The translations under genes were made by a program, and so were the position numbers. A DNA stretch of 64,000 nucleotides from the NCBI RefSeq assembly GCF_014358015.1, contig NZ_JACONV010000002.1:310001-374000 (forward strand). The letters are read 5' to 3'. The notes beneath the pieces are model-generated. The model ran no database searches, was not told where the DNA came from, and worked only from the letters and a program-made list of their open reading frames with translations. This DNA comes from Pseudomonas triticifolii. GTDB taxonomy: Bacteria; Pseudomonadota; Gammaproteobacteria; Pseudomonadales; Pseudomonadaceae. Positions 37,260 to 46,216 of the stretch are shown in pieces; within the stretch, counting starts at the first letter, position 1; each line of letters starts with the position of its first letter.

Positions 37260-40200
37260 GTGCTCGTAAATTCACCCCACCGGAACACCGGACTCAACGT
37301 GCAGCCAGAAGCGGTTGCCAGTACCAGCACAAACACTGACCTACAACAACGAGCCCGGCGACCGACGCAAGGCTGCGCCCACTCTCTGAGCACTATCGGC
37401 AGGCGGATGGCTCACGGTGTTGGAAAGCTTTTCCAGAAGCCTCATCCACCTCGCCAGACTGCCACCGGCATGAACAACGCCAGAATCACGAGCACGCCCA
37501 CCCGCACACCGGTGCCTGGATCCGCATCGAGATCGGTCTCTTCATCCGGGTATGCGCCAGGATCGGAATCCGAATCGGTATCCGGATCGAGCCATGCATC
37601 TGAACCTGAACACTCTCCAAGGTCTGTATCTGCCTCTGCGTCTTCATCTGCGCCGGCCTCTTTATCCGGGTATGCACCTGACTCCGAATCCGTATCGACG
37701 TCGGCCTCTGCACTGTCGCGCAGTAATGCCGGGCGTTTCGAGATACAGCAGGATCGTCTTGAGCGCCTCGCCCAGCCACAGAACACGATTGCGCTGGGGC
37801 TCAATGGCCAAGCCGACTTCACGACGTTCAGCCCGCCCGGTGTCGGGCCACTGCTCAACAGCATCCTGGCCAAGCCCGGCCAGACGTATCTGGCGCATGA
37901 CAGTCGGCCGGACGCGAGCCAGCACCTGCTGCTCGAGTCCGACGGGCATCTGCTTCACCTGGATCAACAGAGTGACTCGCTGTCGTTGATCCGCAGCAGC
38001 AGCCTGATTCCCAATCTGCAGGGGGGCGATCCTTTGACCGTCAGCCTGCAGAGCGAAGCAGGACAGGTGCAGGTCAACGCGCCAGCGGGTAACGCAACTC
38101 ACGGTCTACCGGGCAAAGCGCACATCGCCCACATTACCGGCGTGCATCAGGGACCCGATGGCCAGCGCATGCGGGTGCATGAAGACAGGCTGTATGAGTT
38201 CGATCAGGACAGTGCCAGCTGGAAAGCCCCCGAAGGCACCGAAGACATCGCGTTCAATGCACTGGCCATGGGCGGTAACGGTGCTGTCTACGCAAAAAGC
38301 GATGACGTTTTGGTCGACCTTTCCAGCCCGCTGATGCCGCGCCTTGAAGCCAAGGACCTGAAATCCTTTTCGGTTGCGCCGGATAACACCGTGGCGCTGC
38401 TCAGCGGCGATGATGCGCAGTCCATCCTGCTGGCGGACATGAGCCCTGGCATCGGAGGCGCAAAACGGCAAAAGGTACTGGAACTCGACGGCGGACAGTC
38501 TGAGGCTGCGGCCGTTGGTTTGAGCGCCGACCGACTGTTCGTCGCCGACACTCAGGGCAGGATTTACAGTGCCGATCGTCAGGCGTTCGAAAGTGATGAC
38601 CCGCTGCTGCGGCTGATGCCTGAGCGCGAACACTATCTAACGGCCGGTGGCAGTCACCACATGGTCACCGGGTTCATCAGCGGCGATGACGGACGCGTGC
38701 ATGCGTTGATCCAGGATCGCGCTGGTATCGTCCACTCTCACGCCCTGGACGAACAGCGCGCGCAACTGGACAGCGGCTGGAACCTCACCGACGCGTTGGT
38801 GCTGGACAATGTACGTGGCCTGACGCAAACCACCGACCCTTCGCCTGCCGACCGACTCAATCTGGATCGGTCCGGACTGGTGGCCATCAACGCCGGTCGG
38901 ATTCAGCGCTGGGATGCGACCCCGCAGGCCTGGAAAGACACCGATATAAAGGACATCGACCAACTGCAACGCGGGGCCGACAGCAACGCTTATGTGCTCA
39001 AGGGCGGCAAGCTGCACAAGCTCGACGTCAGCCCCGAGTATCACAAGGCTGCGTTCGGCTCCACCTCTTCGCTGGCCCAGGCACCGCGCTCGACCAAGGT
39101 GGCCATGGGCAAGGAGATCGAGGGCCTGGATGACCGACTGATCAAGGCCTTCGCCATGGTCAATGACAAGCAGTTCGTCGCACTCGATGACCAAGGCCGA
39201 CTCACCGCACACCATAAAGATCGCAAGCCCGTCGACCTGGGTTTTCCAGGGCTTTCAGGCGACATCAAAACACTGGCTCTGGATGAAAAGCACAACCTGC
39301 ATGCCCTGACCAGCACCGGTGAACTGTTCCGCCTGCCCAAGGATATTTGGCAAGCCGCCAAGCCTGCCGATCATCCAGAGGCCAGCTGGACACCCGTCGC
39401 GTCGCCCAATGGCCAGCCCGTCGTCGCCCTTTACAGCAACGATGACAATATCCTGAGTGCCAAGGTCGAGGATGCAGCCGGGGATGGCCTGCTCCAGCTC
39501 AAAAGCGGCAACTGGCAAGCGGCAGTGCCGCGCCCAGTGGAACAGAACGGCCTGAACGATCTGTTCTCGCGCATCACAGGCACGCTGAAGACCAAGCGCA
39601 TTCCCGGCACTGGCGGCACGGCCAGGATGGACATCAACGTGCTGGGCCGCAGCGGTATGGAAAAAGGCAATCGCGCCACCACCAAGGAGTTCGTCCGCGC
39701 CAACATCTACAAGAACACCCTTGAAACGCCACGCTGGATGAAGAACGTTGGCGACTATGTGCAACACAGTTATCAGGGTCGCGAAGGGCTGCGTCCGATC
39801 TATGACTGCCAGTCGACCGTGTTCAAGCAGCTCGAGCTGATCCATGAAACCGGTGAAACACCACCGGCCGCAGGCAACGACCTCAAGGCCCGTATCGCGC
39901 GCCTTGATCTGGGGCCAGCGGGTGCGGATCTGGTCAAGGATCTGGAAGCGTTCCGCGATGAGCTGGAAAAACACACGTACACCGCACTGGTCGACATCGG
40001 TCAGGGTTACGGCCAGTTCAAAAGCCTGCGCCAGCGCGACGGCGTGCTGAACCTGCACGGCGAACTGGCAGAGCCATCCAAACGCACCGAGATGGGCAAG
40101 AAGCTCAGCGAGCTGAAAGCGACACTCAACTTCAAAAACTCAGGGCATGATCTGGTCAAGGAGTTGCAGGACGCACTGACCCAGATCGCCCCGTCAGCAG

Positions 40201-42365
40201 AAAACCGCACCGGTCAGTTGCTGGAAGTCCTCAAGGACAACGGCTTGAAGATATCCCACCAGAAAGCCGACATTCCGTTGGGACAACGCCGCGACAAGGG
40301 TGACGAGCTCGCCTTGAGCAAGGCGCGTCTGGCGCTGGACGTGGTGACCCTTAAAAGCATTTCCACCCTGCTCGATCAGCTTGAGCTGGTCGGTCCGGGC
40401 AGCGATCTGGGACCGCTGCAGGAGAAACTTACCCACCTCAAAGAAACCACCTACGGCGAAAACCCGGTCAAGCAGGTGACCGACATGGGCTTTACCAATC
40501 ACGCGGCGCTTGAAAGCTCATACGACGCGGTCAAGGCGTTCATGAAGTCCTTCAAGAAAGCCGACCACGCCACCAGCGTCAATCTGCGTGCAGCCAGCGG
40601 TGCCAAGGATCAGGCAGAACTGGCCGCCAATCTCAAGGCCACCCTGAAGCAGCTGGAACATGCCGACGACGAAATCAGCATCCAGCGTAGCTACGGCCTG
40701 AACTTCACCAGTCCGTTTACCGTGCTCGCCAATAAAGGCCAAGGCCCATGGCCAACAGCATCCGCGACGGGCAACCGCAACTACATCATGAATGCCGAGC
40801 GCGGTGAGGCGGGCATCACGCTTTACCTGATGACCGAAGCGGCCGGCAGCCTGAGCGGTGGCGTTGGCGGCGGCAAGGACTACTGGCCGGGTTTTTTCGA
40901 CGAAAACGATCCTGCCCGTAGTGTAAACATCGGCAACAACCGCAGGATGACACCCAATTTTCGACTGGGCATGGACCTCACGGCCACCGCCGCTGGCTCC
41001 CAACGCGCCGGGGTCGTGTTTCGGGTCGCGGATGAAGACATCGATCAATTCGTCGATGATCTGTTCGAGGGCAAGGTAAACCCGCTGCAGGTGCTGCAAA
41101 AAGCTGCCGACCACGAGACCTACGAGGCCCGACGCTTCAACTTCGACATCACCGCCGGGGCCAACGCAGACCTGCGGGTCGGCTTCGGCCTGTCCGAAAC
41201 AGGCAGTGATCCCTTGTCAGCCGTTGCGCGTCTGGGCATCGCAGCCAGCGTCACCGTCAACCTGCTGACCTACACCGATTACTCGCTGGAGCAGAACAAC
41301 GACAAGGTCCATCTGCGCGAGGGTGGCAAGAACCGGCCACGCTTGCTCAATACCTTGATCGGTGCGTTCAGCGGACGCGCACAGCTGAGCGGCACCCACA
41401 CCAATCCCGGCCCGCTGGCGCAACCCGGCACCCAGTCTGCGGCCAACAACATGGGCGTGACGGTCACGGGAACGGTGGATTCCAGAACCACCAAACGCGT
41501 GAAATTCCGCTATCAGGTGGCGCAGCCCATGACCACCAAGACGCTGGACAAGCTCTCCGACAGCCTCAAGGGCGCTTACAAGGACGCAGCGTCGAAAGCC
41601 GCGCTGGCCGCATTGGCCGACCCACTTGACCCGCGTTATGTCGACAAGAGTCCTGAGCAAGCCATCCAGTCCAGACTGGACGGGCTGACGGCCTTCGTGG
41701 CCGAAAGACCGTCGCGCACGGATGCGCAATACAAGGCGGTACGTGAAGTGAAGCGCGCAGCCGTGCAGCACGAAGCCTCGGCCAACAACCATAGCGTGCT
41801 GGAAAATGCGCGCTTTGAAAGCAACTACACCAACCTCTCGCGCCTGGACGAACAGAGCATGATCACCAGCATCGTGGGGTCGGTGAAGGAGCTGAGCAAC
41901 CCTAGCAACGCATCCAGAGTCGCCGACCTGATGGAGCGCGATCCCAAGCTCAAGGCACTGCTCAAGGGCATGCAGGCCAGCGAAGGCACGCTGGCCCGAG
42001 TCCGTCTGGAACCCAAGGACTCACTGATCGACGACATCGACGAGGGCAGCCGCGCAGGCACCATGACCCAAGGCGAGCTCGCGACTCGGCTGGAGAATCG
42101 CAACGACATGCGCATCAGGGCGCTGACGGTGTTTCATACCGCCACCCAACCGGAAAACTTCACCTCACCCACGCCGCTGGTCAGCTACAACAGCGGCGCC
42201 TCGCTCAGCGTGACCAAAACGGTCGGCCGTATCGTGTTCCAGTACGGCGAAGACCAGGACACGCCGATTGGCTACACCTTCGACGGCGAGCAGTCCAGGC
42301 CGTCGGAAAACCTCAAGGAAGCAGCCAACGCGTTGAATCAGGCCGGGCTGGTGCTGAAAAGTTGA
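37260..42365 (+). CDS. avrE: Type III effector AvrE
   Basis: The largest gene here, a 1701-aa AvrE/DspE-superfamily effector that promotes water-soaking and suppresses defence; family members form water/solute-permeable channels in the plant membrane. The N-terminus (MLVNSPHRNTG...QP...TDLQ...HSLSTIGRR...VGKLFQK) matches the family, so a GTG at 37260 with AGGGAG 8 nt upstream is taken as start; the first ATG (37470) would delete it. Residues about 80-145 are Ser/Ala-rich with the repeated GYAP(G/D)SES. The beta-propeller region and conserved C-terminal half (ARSVNIGNNRRMTPNFRLGM, LVSYNSGASLSVTKTVGRI) follow. Slightly shorter than the ~1800 aa usual in P. syringae pv. tomato. Confidence 0.93.
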   Translation: MLVNSPHRNTGLNVQPEAVASTSTNTDLQQRARRPTQGCAHSLSTIGRRMAHGVGKLFQKPHPPRQTATGMNNARITSTPTRTPVPGSASRSVSSSGYAPGSESESVSGSSHASEPEHSPRSVSASASSSAPASLSGYAPDSESVSTSASALSRSNAGRFEIQQDRLERLAQPQNTIALGLNGQADFTTFSPPGVGPLLNSILAKPGQTYLAHDSRPDASQHLLLESDGHLLHLDQQSDSLSLIRSSSLIPNLQGGDPLTVSLQSEAGQVQVNAPAGNATHGLPGKAHIAHITGVHQGPDGQRMRVHEDRLYEFDQDSASWKAPEGTEDIAFNALAMGGNGAVYAKSDDVLVDLSSPLMPRLEAKDLKSFSVAPDNTVALLSGDDAQSILLADMSPGIGGAKRQKVLELDGGQSEAAAVGLSADRLFVADTQGRIYSADRQAFESDDPLLRLMPEREHYLTAGGSHHMVTGFISGDDGRVHALIQDRAGIVHSHALDEQRAQLDSGWNLTDALVLDNVRGLTQTTDPSPADRLNLDRSGLVAINAGRIQRWDATPQAWKDTDIKDIDQLQRGADSNAYVLKGGKLHKLDVSPEYHKAAFGSTSSLAQAPRSTKVAMGKEIEGLDDRLIKAFAMVNDKQFVALDDQGRLTAHHKDRKPVDLGFPGLSGDIKTLALDEKHNLHALTSTGELFRLPKDIWQAAKPADHPEASWTPVASPNGQPVVALYSNDDNILSAKVEDAAGDGLLQLKSGNWQAAVPRPVEQNGLNDLFSRITGTLKTKRIPGTGGTARMDINVLGRSGMEKGNRATTKEFVRANIYKNTLETPRWMKNVGDYVQHSYQGREGLRPIYDCQSTVFKQLELIHETGETPPAAGNDLKARIARLDLGPAGADLVKDLEAFRDELEKHTYTALVDIGQGYGQFKSLRQRDGVLNLHGELAEPSKRTEMGKKLSELKATLNFKNSGHDLVKELQDALTQIAPSAENRTGQLLEVLKDNGLKISHQKADIPLGQRRDKGDELALSKARLALDVVTLKSISTLLDQLELVGPGSDLGPLQEKLTHLKETTYGENPVKQVTDMGFTNHAALESSYDAVKAFMKSFKKADHATSVNLRAASGAKDQAELAANLKATLKQLEHADDEISIQRSYGLNFTSPFTVLANKGQGPWPTASATGNRNYIMNAERGEAGITLYLMTEAAGSLSGGVGGGKDYWPGFFDENDPARSVNIGNNRRMTPNFRLGMDLTATAAGSQRAGVVFRVADEDIDQFVDDLFEGKVNPLQVLQKAADHETYEARRFNFDITAGANADLRVGFGLSETGSDPLSAVARLGIAASVTVNLLTYTDYSLEQNNDKVHLREGGKNRPRLLNTLIGAFSGRAQLSGTHTNPGPLAQPGTQSAANNMGVTVTGTVDSRTTKRVKFRYQVAQPMTTKTLDKLSDSLKGAYKDAASKAALAALADPLDPRYVDKSPEQAIQSRLDGLTAFVAERPSRTDAQYKAVREVKRAAVQHEASANNHSVLENARFESNYTNLSRLDEQSMITSIVGSVKELSNPSNASRVADLMERDPKLKALLKGMQASEGTLARVRLEPKDSLIDDIDEGSRAGTMTQGELATRLENRNDMRIRALTVFHTATQPENFTSPTPLVSYNSGASLSVTKTVGRIVFQYGEDQDTPIGYTFDGEQSRPSENLKEAANALNQAGLVLKS

Positions 42366-42367
42366 TG

Positions 42368-42399
42368 AAAAAAAGCGCCGATCCAGGTCGGCGCTTTTT
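42368..42399. terminator. Bidirectional terminator between avrE and avrF
   Basis: A7, AGCGCCGA/TCGGCGCT hairpin with a 6-nt loop, T5; placed between the convergent avrE and avrF stop codons. Confidence 0.92.
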
Positions 42400-42413
42400 G
42401 ACAACGTTGAGTA

Positions 42414-42803
42414 TCAGGCCTGCACGACCGTGCGTGCCTCTCGTGCCTGGGCAATGAAGCCGCGAGCCATATTACAAAACCCGGCCTCATCCAGTGACGC
42501 CAGGTCACGCTGGGCACACAGTCGTATGTTGCCCTGATCCAGCGCAAACCAGCAGCCATGCAGGCGCGCGACATCGAAATTCAGGGTCAACAAGCGTTGC
42601 AAGTCAGCGGCGCGCTCCGGGCTGCGACCAACGCGGCAATGGAAGACCACCATCTCGCTGTGTTCGGGCAGCTCGATCACGGCAACTTCGTGGTCCTGGC
42701 TGTCGTAGAGGGCACACACACCGTTCTGCACCGACAGCGGGGTGCCCAACTGAGTACCCAACGCGTTGATGAAACGGGCGAAGACGGTCGTGGAAGTTTT
42801 CAT
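42414..42803 (-). CDS. avrF: AvrE chaperone AvrF (ShcE)
   Basis: A 129-aa small acidic class I T3SS chaperone, convergent with avrE, as in P. syringae. The sequence carries the CesT-like pattern MKTSTTVFARFINALGTQLG, hydrophobic beta strands around ALYDSQDHEVAVIELPEHSE and a final helix. It should bind the AvrE N-terminus and deliver it to the HrcN platform. ATG 42803 is used; a longer start would cross the hrp box. Confidence 0.93.
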   Translation of the reverse strand: MKTSTTVFARFINALGTQLGTPLSVQNGVCALYDSQDHEVAVIELPEHSEMVVFHCRVGRSPERAADLQRLLTLNFDVARLHGCWFALDQGNIRLCAQRDLASLDEAGFCNMARGFIAQAREARTVVQA

Positions 42804-42844
42804 CACATAGTCCTTTAGAGAGTGGATCTGAAGATGCCGAACAC

Positions 42845-42872
42845 TGTGTGGCCGCAAGGTTTGATCGGTTCC
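42845..42872 (-). promoter_or_regulatory. hrp box of avrF
   Basis: Minus strand GGAACC (42867-42872), 15-nt spacer, CCACACA (42845-42851), about 40 bp before the avrF ATG. Confidence 0.9.
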
Positions 42873-42946
42873 TCGCTCGGGGCTGTTTCCAGTGTTTTGT
42901 TCAACGAACGACAGCGCACACGCGTGGGCGAAACCCGGACAGAACG

Positions 42947-42975
42947 GGAACTGCACCTGCTTTCGTAACCACTCA
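42947..42975 (+). promoter_or_regulatory. hrp box of hrpW
   Basis: GGAACT (42947-42952), 16-nt spacer, CCACTCA (42969-42975), 119 bp upstream of the hrpW ATG. The final C-to-T in the -35 hexamer is tolerated in known hrp promoters. Confidence 0.85.
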
Positions 42976-43094
42976 GTTCAGGCAACGTCAATCCAAACGC
43001 CCTCACTCCCGATATCGAAACGACAGGGACGCAGCGATCCTTCCTGATGGATTCAGGACCTCGCTCGCCAACGTGTCATCAACGAGGTAAGCAC

Positions 43095-44342
43095 ATGAGC
43101 ATCGGTCTTTCGCCACGCCCGCTTCAAGGCACCCCACCCGCACTGGATTTCTCGGCACTGAATGGCCAAAGCCCTCAGCAGAGCGCAGTGGGTGATCAAC
43201 AAAGCCAGCAATCCATCGATCCCGGCGCCCTGCTGTTCAACACGGGCAAGCAGCAAGATGTCAATTTCGGTCCGCCCAACGTCACCAATCAGAATGCAGT
43301 CGATGGCAGCAAGTCCGGTGAAGGCCAGGACAATGTGATCAAGATGCTGACTGCACTGCTGATGTCGCTCATACAGATGCTCATGAAGATGACGGGCCAG
43401 GACAAAAATCCGGCCAATGAGCAGCAACAGCAACAGGACCCGTACCAGAACAACAGTGGCCTGGGCACGCAGCCGACTGATAGCGGTGGCGGTGGTGACG
43501 GTGGTGGCGTTACGCCAGATGCCACAGGCGGTGGCGGTGGTACACCGACGGCAGCGGGCGGTGATGGCGGCGGCGACGCAGGCGGCGGTACCCCAACGAC
43601 TTCAGGATCAAGTGGCGGTGGCAGTGGTGGCGGCGTTGGCACGCCCACGGACACAGGCGCAGGCACAGGCACAGGCATAGGGACAGGCACAGCGTCTGGC
43701 ATCAAACCCGTTGAAGTGCCCAAGGCATCCGGCGATACCGTGACGGTGAACGAAACCATCAAGGTAGGCCCAGGCCAGGTGTTTGACGGTGGCGGCAAGA
43801 CCTACACCGCCGGCAGCAGCCTAGGCAACGGCGACCAGAGCGAGAACCAGAAACCGTTGTTTGAGCTGGCCGAGGGCGCCACGCTGAAGAACGTCAACCT
43901 GGGCGAAAACGCGGCTGACGGCATTCATGTTCGTGCCGCCAACGACAAAGCCGTGACGATCCAGAATCTTCACGCCGCCAACGTGGGTGAAGACCTGATC
44001 ACGGTCAAGGGCGAAGGTGGGGCCAAAGTCACCAACCTGAACATTCTCGACAGTAGCGCCAAAGGTGCCGATGACAAGGTTGTGCAACTCAACGCCAACA
44101 CCCACCTGAATATGGATGGCTTCAAGGCAGACAACTTCGGCACGCTGGTGCGCACCAACGGTGGCAAACAGTTTGACGACATGGACCTGAAACTGAACAA
44201 CGTCGAAGCCAACCACGGCAAGTTCGCATTGGTCAAAAGCGACAGCGAAGACCTGAAACTGGCCACCAGTAACATCGCCATGACCGACGTCAAACACGCT
44301 TACGACAAAACCAAAGCTTCGACTCAGCACACCGAAGCCTGA
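43095..44342 (+). CDS. hrpW: Harpin / pectate-lyase-like HrpW
   Basis: A 415-aa two-domain secreted protein. Residues 1-105 are harpin-like (MSIGLSPRPLQGTPPALDFS; Gln-rich NEQQQQQDPYQNN). A Gly/Thr/Ser linker covers about 110-200, encoded by GGC/GGT-rich DNA. The C-terminal 210 residues form a class III pectate-lyase-type beta-helix (TVNETIKVGPGQVFDGGGKT, NLHAANVGEDLITVKGEGGA). HrpW binds pectate, and catalytic activity is usually weak or absent. Ribosome-binding GAGG 7 nt before ATG 43095. Confidence 0.93.
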   Translation: MSIGLSPRPLQGTPPALDFSALNGQSPQQSAVGDQQSQQSIDPGALLFNTGKQQDVNFGPPNVTNQNAVDGSKSGEGQDNVIKMLTALLMSLIQMLMKMTGQDKNPANEQQQQQDPYQNNSGLGTQPTDSGGGGDGGGVTPDATGGGGGTPTAAGGDGGGDAGGGTPTTSGSSGGGSGGGVGTPTDTGAGTGTGIGTGTASGIKPVEVPKASGDTVTVNETIKVGPGQVFDGGGKTYTAGSSLGNGDQSENQKPLFELAEGATLKNVNLGENAADGIHVRAANDKAVTIQNLHAANVGEDLITVKGEGGAKVTNLNILDSSAKGADDKVVQLNANTHLNMDGFKADNFGTLVRTNGGKQFDDMDLKLNNVEANHGKFALVKSDSEDLKLATSNIAMTDVKHAYDKTKASTQHTEA

Positions 44343-44364
44343 AACACTGTTCAAGCCACAACCT

Positions 44365-44397
44365 AAAAGGGCGCGTTCTTTCGAACGCGCCCTTTTT
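44365..44397. terminator. Bidirectional terminator between hrpW and hopAA1
   Basis: A4, 10-bp GGGCGCGTTC/GAACGCGCCC stem with TTTC loop, T5. It ends both convergent genes and marks the point where hopM1 would lie in other strains. Confidence 0.92.
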
Positions 44398-44419
44398 ACG
44401 TTTTATTGAAGCCTTGGGC

Positions 44420-45892
44420 TCAGGAACGCCCTGCCCCCAGCGGCCATTCACTCGGCGACCCTGCCGGGATACCACCTTCTTCCAGATCGGGCTCACGCAC
44501 GTTGCGATGGCGCAAGGTGTCGTAGGTGTTGCGTAACGTTGCACCGGTTGCCGTGATCACTTCTTCACCCGCGCGCAGACCTGCACTGGCCAGTTCTGCG
44601 GTCTGGCTGGCCACGTAACCGGTTGCGCTGGAGGCGGCTGACTTCACCGTTTCCTGGACGAACGCTTCGGCTTTATCCACTGCAGGATCGGTCACCACGC
44701 CTGCGGTGGTCCAGGCAGCGAACACGCCAGCCGAACCGGCCAGGTTAGTCAGCTGACTGACCGCCGCCTTGGTGGCCGGGTCGGTGATGTTTTTGGTGGC
44801 CATTTCCTGCAACTTGCCGACCCCGGCAAAACCACCCGCCAACGCCAGGCCGTTTTGCGTAAGGCTGGTGGCCGAGACCAGGCTGCGGACCGCCTTCATC
44901 CCGTCAGTGGCAATATCCAGCGGCAGACCGGCCAGGCGCTTGCCGGCATTAAGCGCTGCGCCGGAGTAACTGGCAGACTTGATAGCGTTATAGGCATCAA
45001 GCCAGTCCGTTTCCGCCTCCAGATCCGCCTTGGGCTCCTTGTCCTTGAGGCCCAGCACGAACGCCCCGCCGCGCAAGTGATCACGTGCCTGAACGCTGAG
45101 CATGCGATTGCCCAGACCGGCGTTGGCCGCAAGGCCGCCTGCGGCCGACACGCTGATGTCCACCGCACCCTGAATCTTGGGATGCGACGCCAATGCCGGG
45201 GCCAGTACCGTGCGCAGGGCATTGCGCGCTGTGTAAGTCTGCACGCCGATGCCCAGGTCCACGGACTGCTGGACGAGCCCTGGCGAATGGCGTTTGACGG
45301 ACGCGGCCATCACGTCATGAAGCTTTTCCGGTGATGCGGCCAGGTAATGAATGTCGCCGGTGGCACGGTTCATCACACCCGTCCCGACCTGATCCATGAC
45401 ACCCGACAGCGCGCCGGAGATCAGCGGTGTCAGCGGCTTCAACGAGGTCGGCAACCAGTCGCCCTTGTTAATGGCAGGCTGCATGTACTGAAGCACCGAT
45501 GCGGCCGCGAACGGCATGGCCCTTAATGAACTGGACGCGGTAGTCGCCAGCCGGTCGAGCTTCTGCGCCTTGGCGAAGGTGTCGGCAATGGTGCCTTGGG
45601 TTTCGCCCTGGGCATGCAGGCGTTTGGCGCGACTGTCGGCCAAGGCATCGACCTGCTCGTTATGAGTCCGTACCGCGGCATGCTCCTCGCTTGAGGCGTT
45701 GTCTGCCGGGGCTGGCAGCTTGTGGGCGGCGAAGACCTGATCTTTCAGATAATCCGTGATCGCTTGCAGATCTGCGCGGGCCGTGGGGCTGGTTGCCTCC
45801 ACATATCCGGTCGCGTCGGACTCATGGGCAGCGTGGATTTCGTTGAGCTGAATAGCGGGCTGTTGAATGGGACTGTTGACGATAGGCGTCAT
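44420..45892 (-). CDS. hopAA1: Type III effector HopAA1
   Basis: A 490-aa effector of the conserved effector locus. The central and C-terminal regions match the HopAA1 family: YLKDQVFAAHKLPAPAD, TIADTFAKAQKLDRLATT, a long alpha-helical and Gly/Ala-rich membrane-seeking section (LAGGFAGVGKLQEMATKNIT), and an acidic Pro-rich tail with DLEEGG. In pv. tomato HopAA1 is functionally redundant with AvrE/HopM1 family effectors. The start ATG 45892 has AGAGG 8 nt upstream. The hrp box lies 164 bp upstream. Confidence 0.92.
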   Translation of the reverse strand: MTPIVNSPIQQPAIQLNEIHAAHESDATGYVEATSPTARADLQAITDYLKDQVFAAHKLPAPADNASSEEHAAVRTHNEQVDALADSRAKRLHAQGETQGTIADTFAKAQKLDRLATTASSSLRAMPFAAASVLQYMQPAINKGDWLPTSLKPLTPLISGALSGVMDQVGTGVMNRATGDIHYLAASPEKLHDVMAASVKRHSPGLVQQSVDLGIGVQTYTARNALRTVLAPALASHPKIQGAVDISVSAAGGLAANAGLGNRMLSVQARDHLRGGAFVLGLKDKEPKADLEAETDWLDAYNAIKSASYSGAALNAGKRLAGLPLDIATDGMKAVRSLVSATSLTQNGLALAGGFAGVGKLQEMATKNITDPATKAAVSQLTNLAGSAGVFAAWTTAGVVTDPAVDKAEAFVQETVKSAASSATGYVASQTAELASAGLRAGEEVITATGATLRNTYDTLRHRNVREPDLEEGGIPAGSPSEWPLGAGRS

Positions 45893-46056
45893 GGAATTTT
45901 CCTCTTGAGTGCATCCGTTCGAATGGCAAAGCGCCAGGGGAGGTGTCCCGGAAAACAGCTTGCCTGCCTGGTGGCGTTGGCTTCGGGACGGTCGATCAAG
46001 CCGTGACAGGCGTCACGCAGGTGTTCAGGGTTGCCCTTGAAAGGATCGACTGAGGC

Positions 46057-46085
46057 TGGGTGGTCATCAGTGCAGGGAAGGTTCC
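46057..46085 (-). promoter_or_regulatory. hrp box of hopAA1
   Basis: Minus strand GGAACC (46080-46085), 16-nt spacer, CCACCCA (46057-46063). It leaves an unusually long leader of about 155 nt before hopAA1. Confidence 0.88.
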
Positions 46086-46216
46086 AGGCAATGGACGCAG
46101 GCAAGACGCACGGTGCATCGATTAAGCGACGGTTAAGCCTCGTCCCGTAGGTTTGTGTCACGACTTGTTACAACTGTATGAAAAGTCATTCTCTAACCTC
46201 GGGCAGGAGCAACCTC

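Noticed and set aside
45889..46161. A 90-codon minus-strand frame upstream of hopAA1
   Set aside because: It runs through the hopAA1 hrp box and ends at the hopAA1 start; no chaperone-like sequence.
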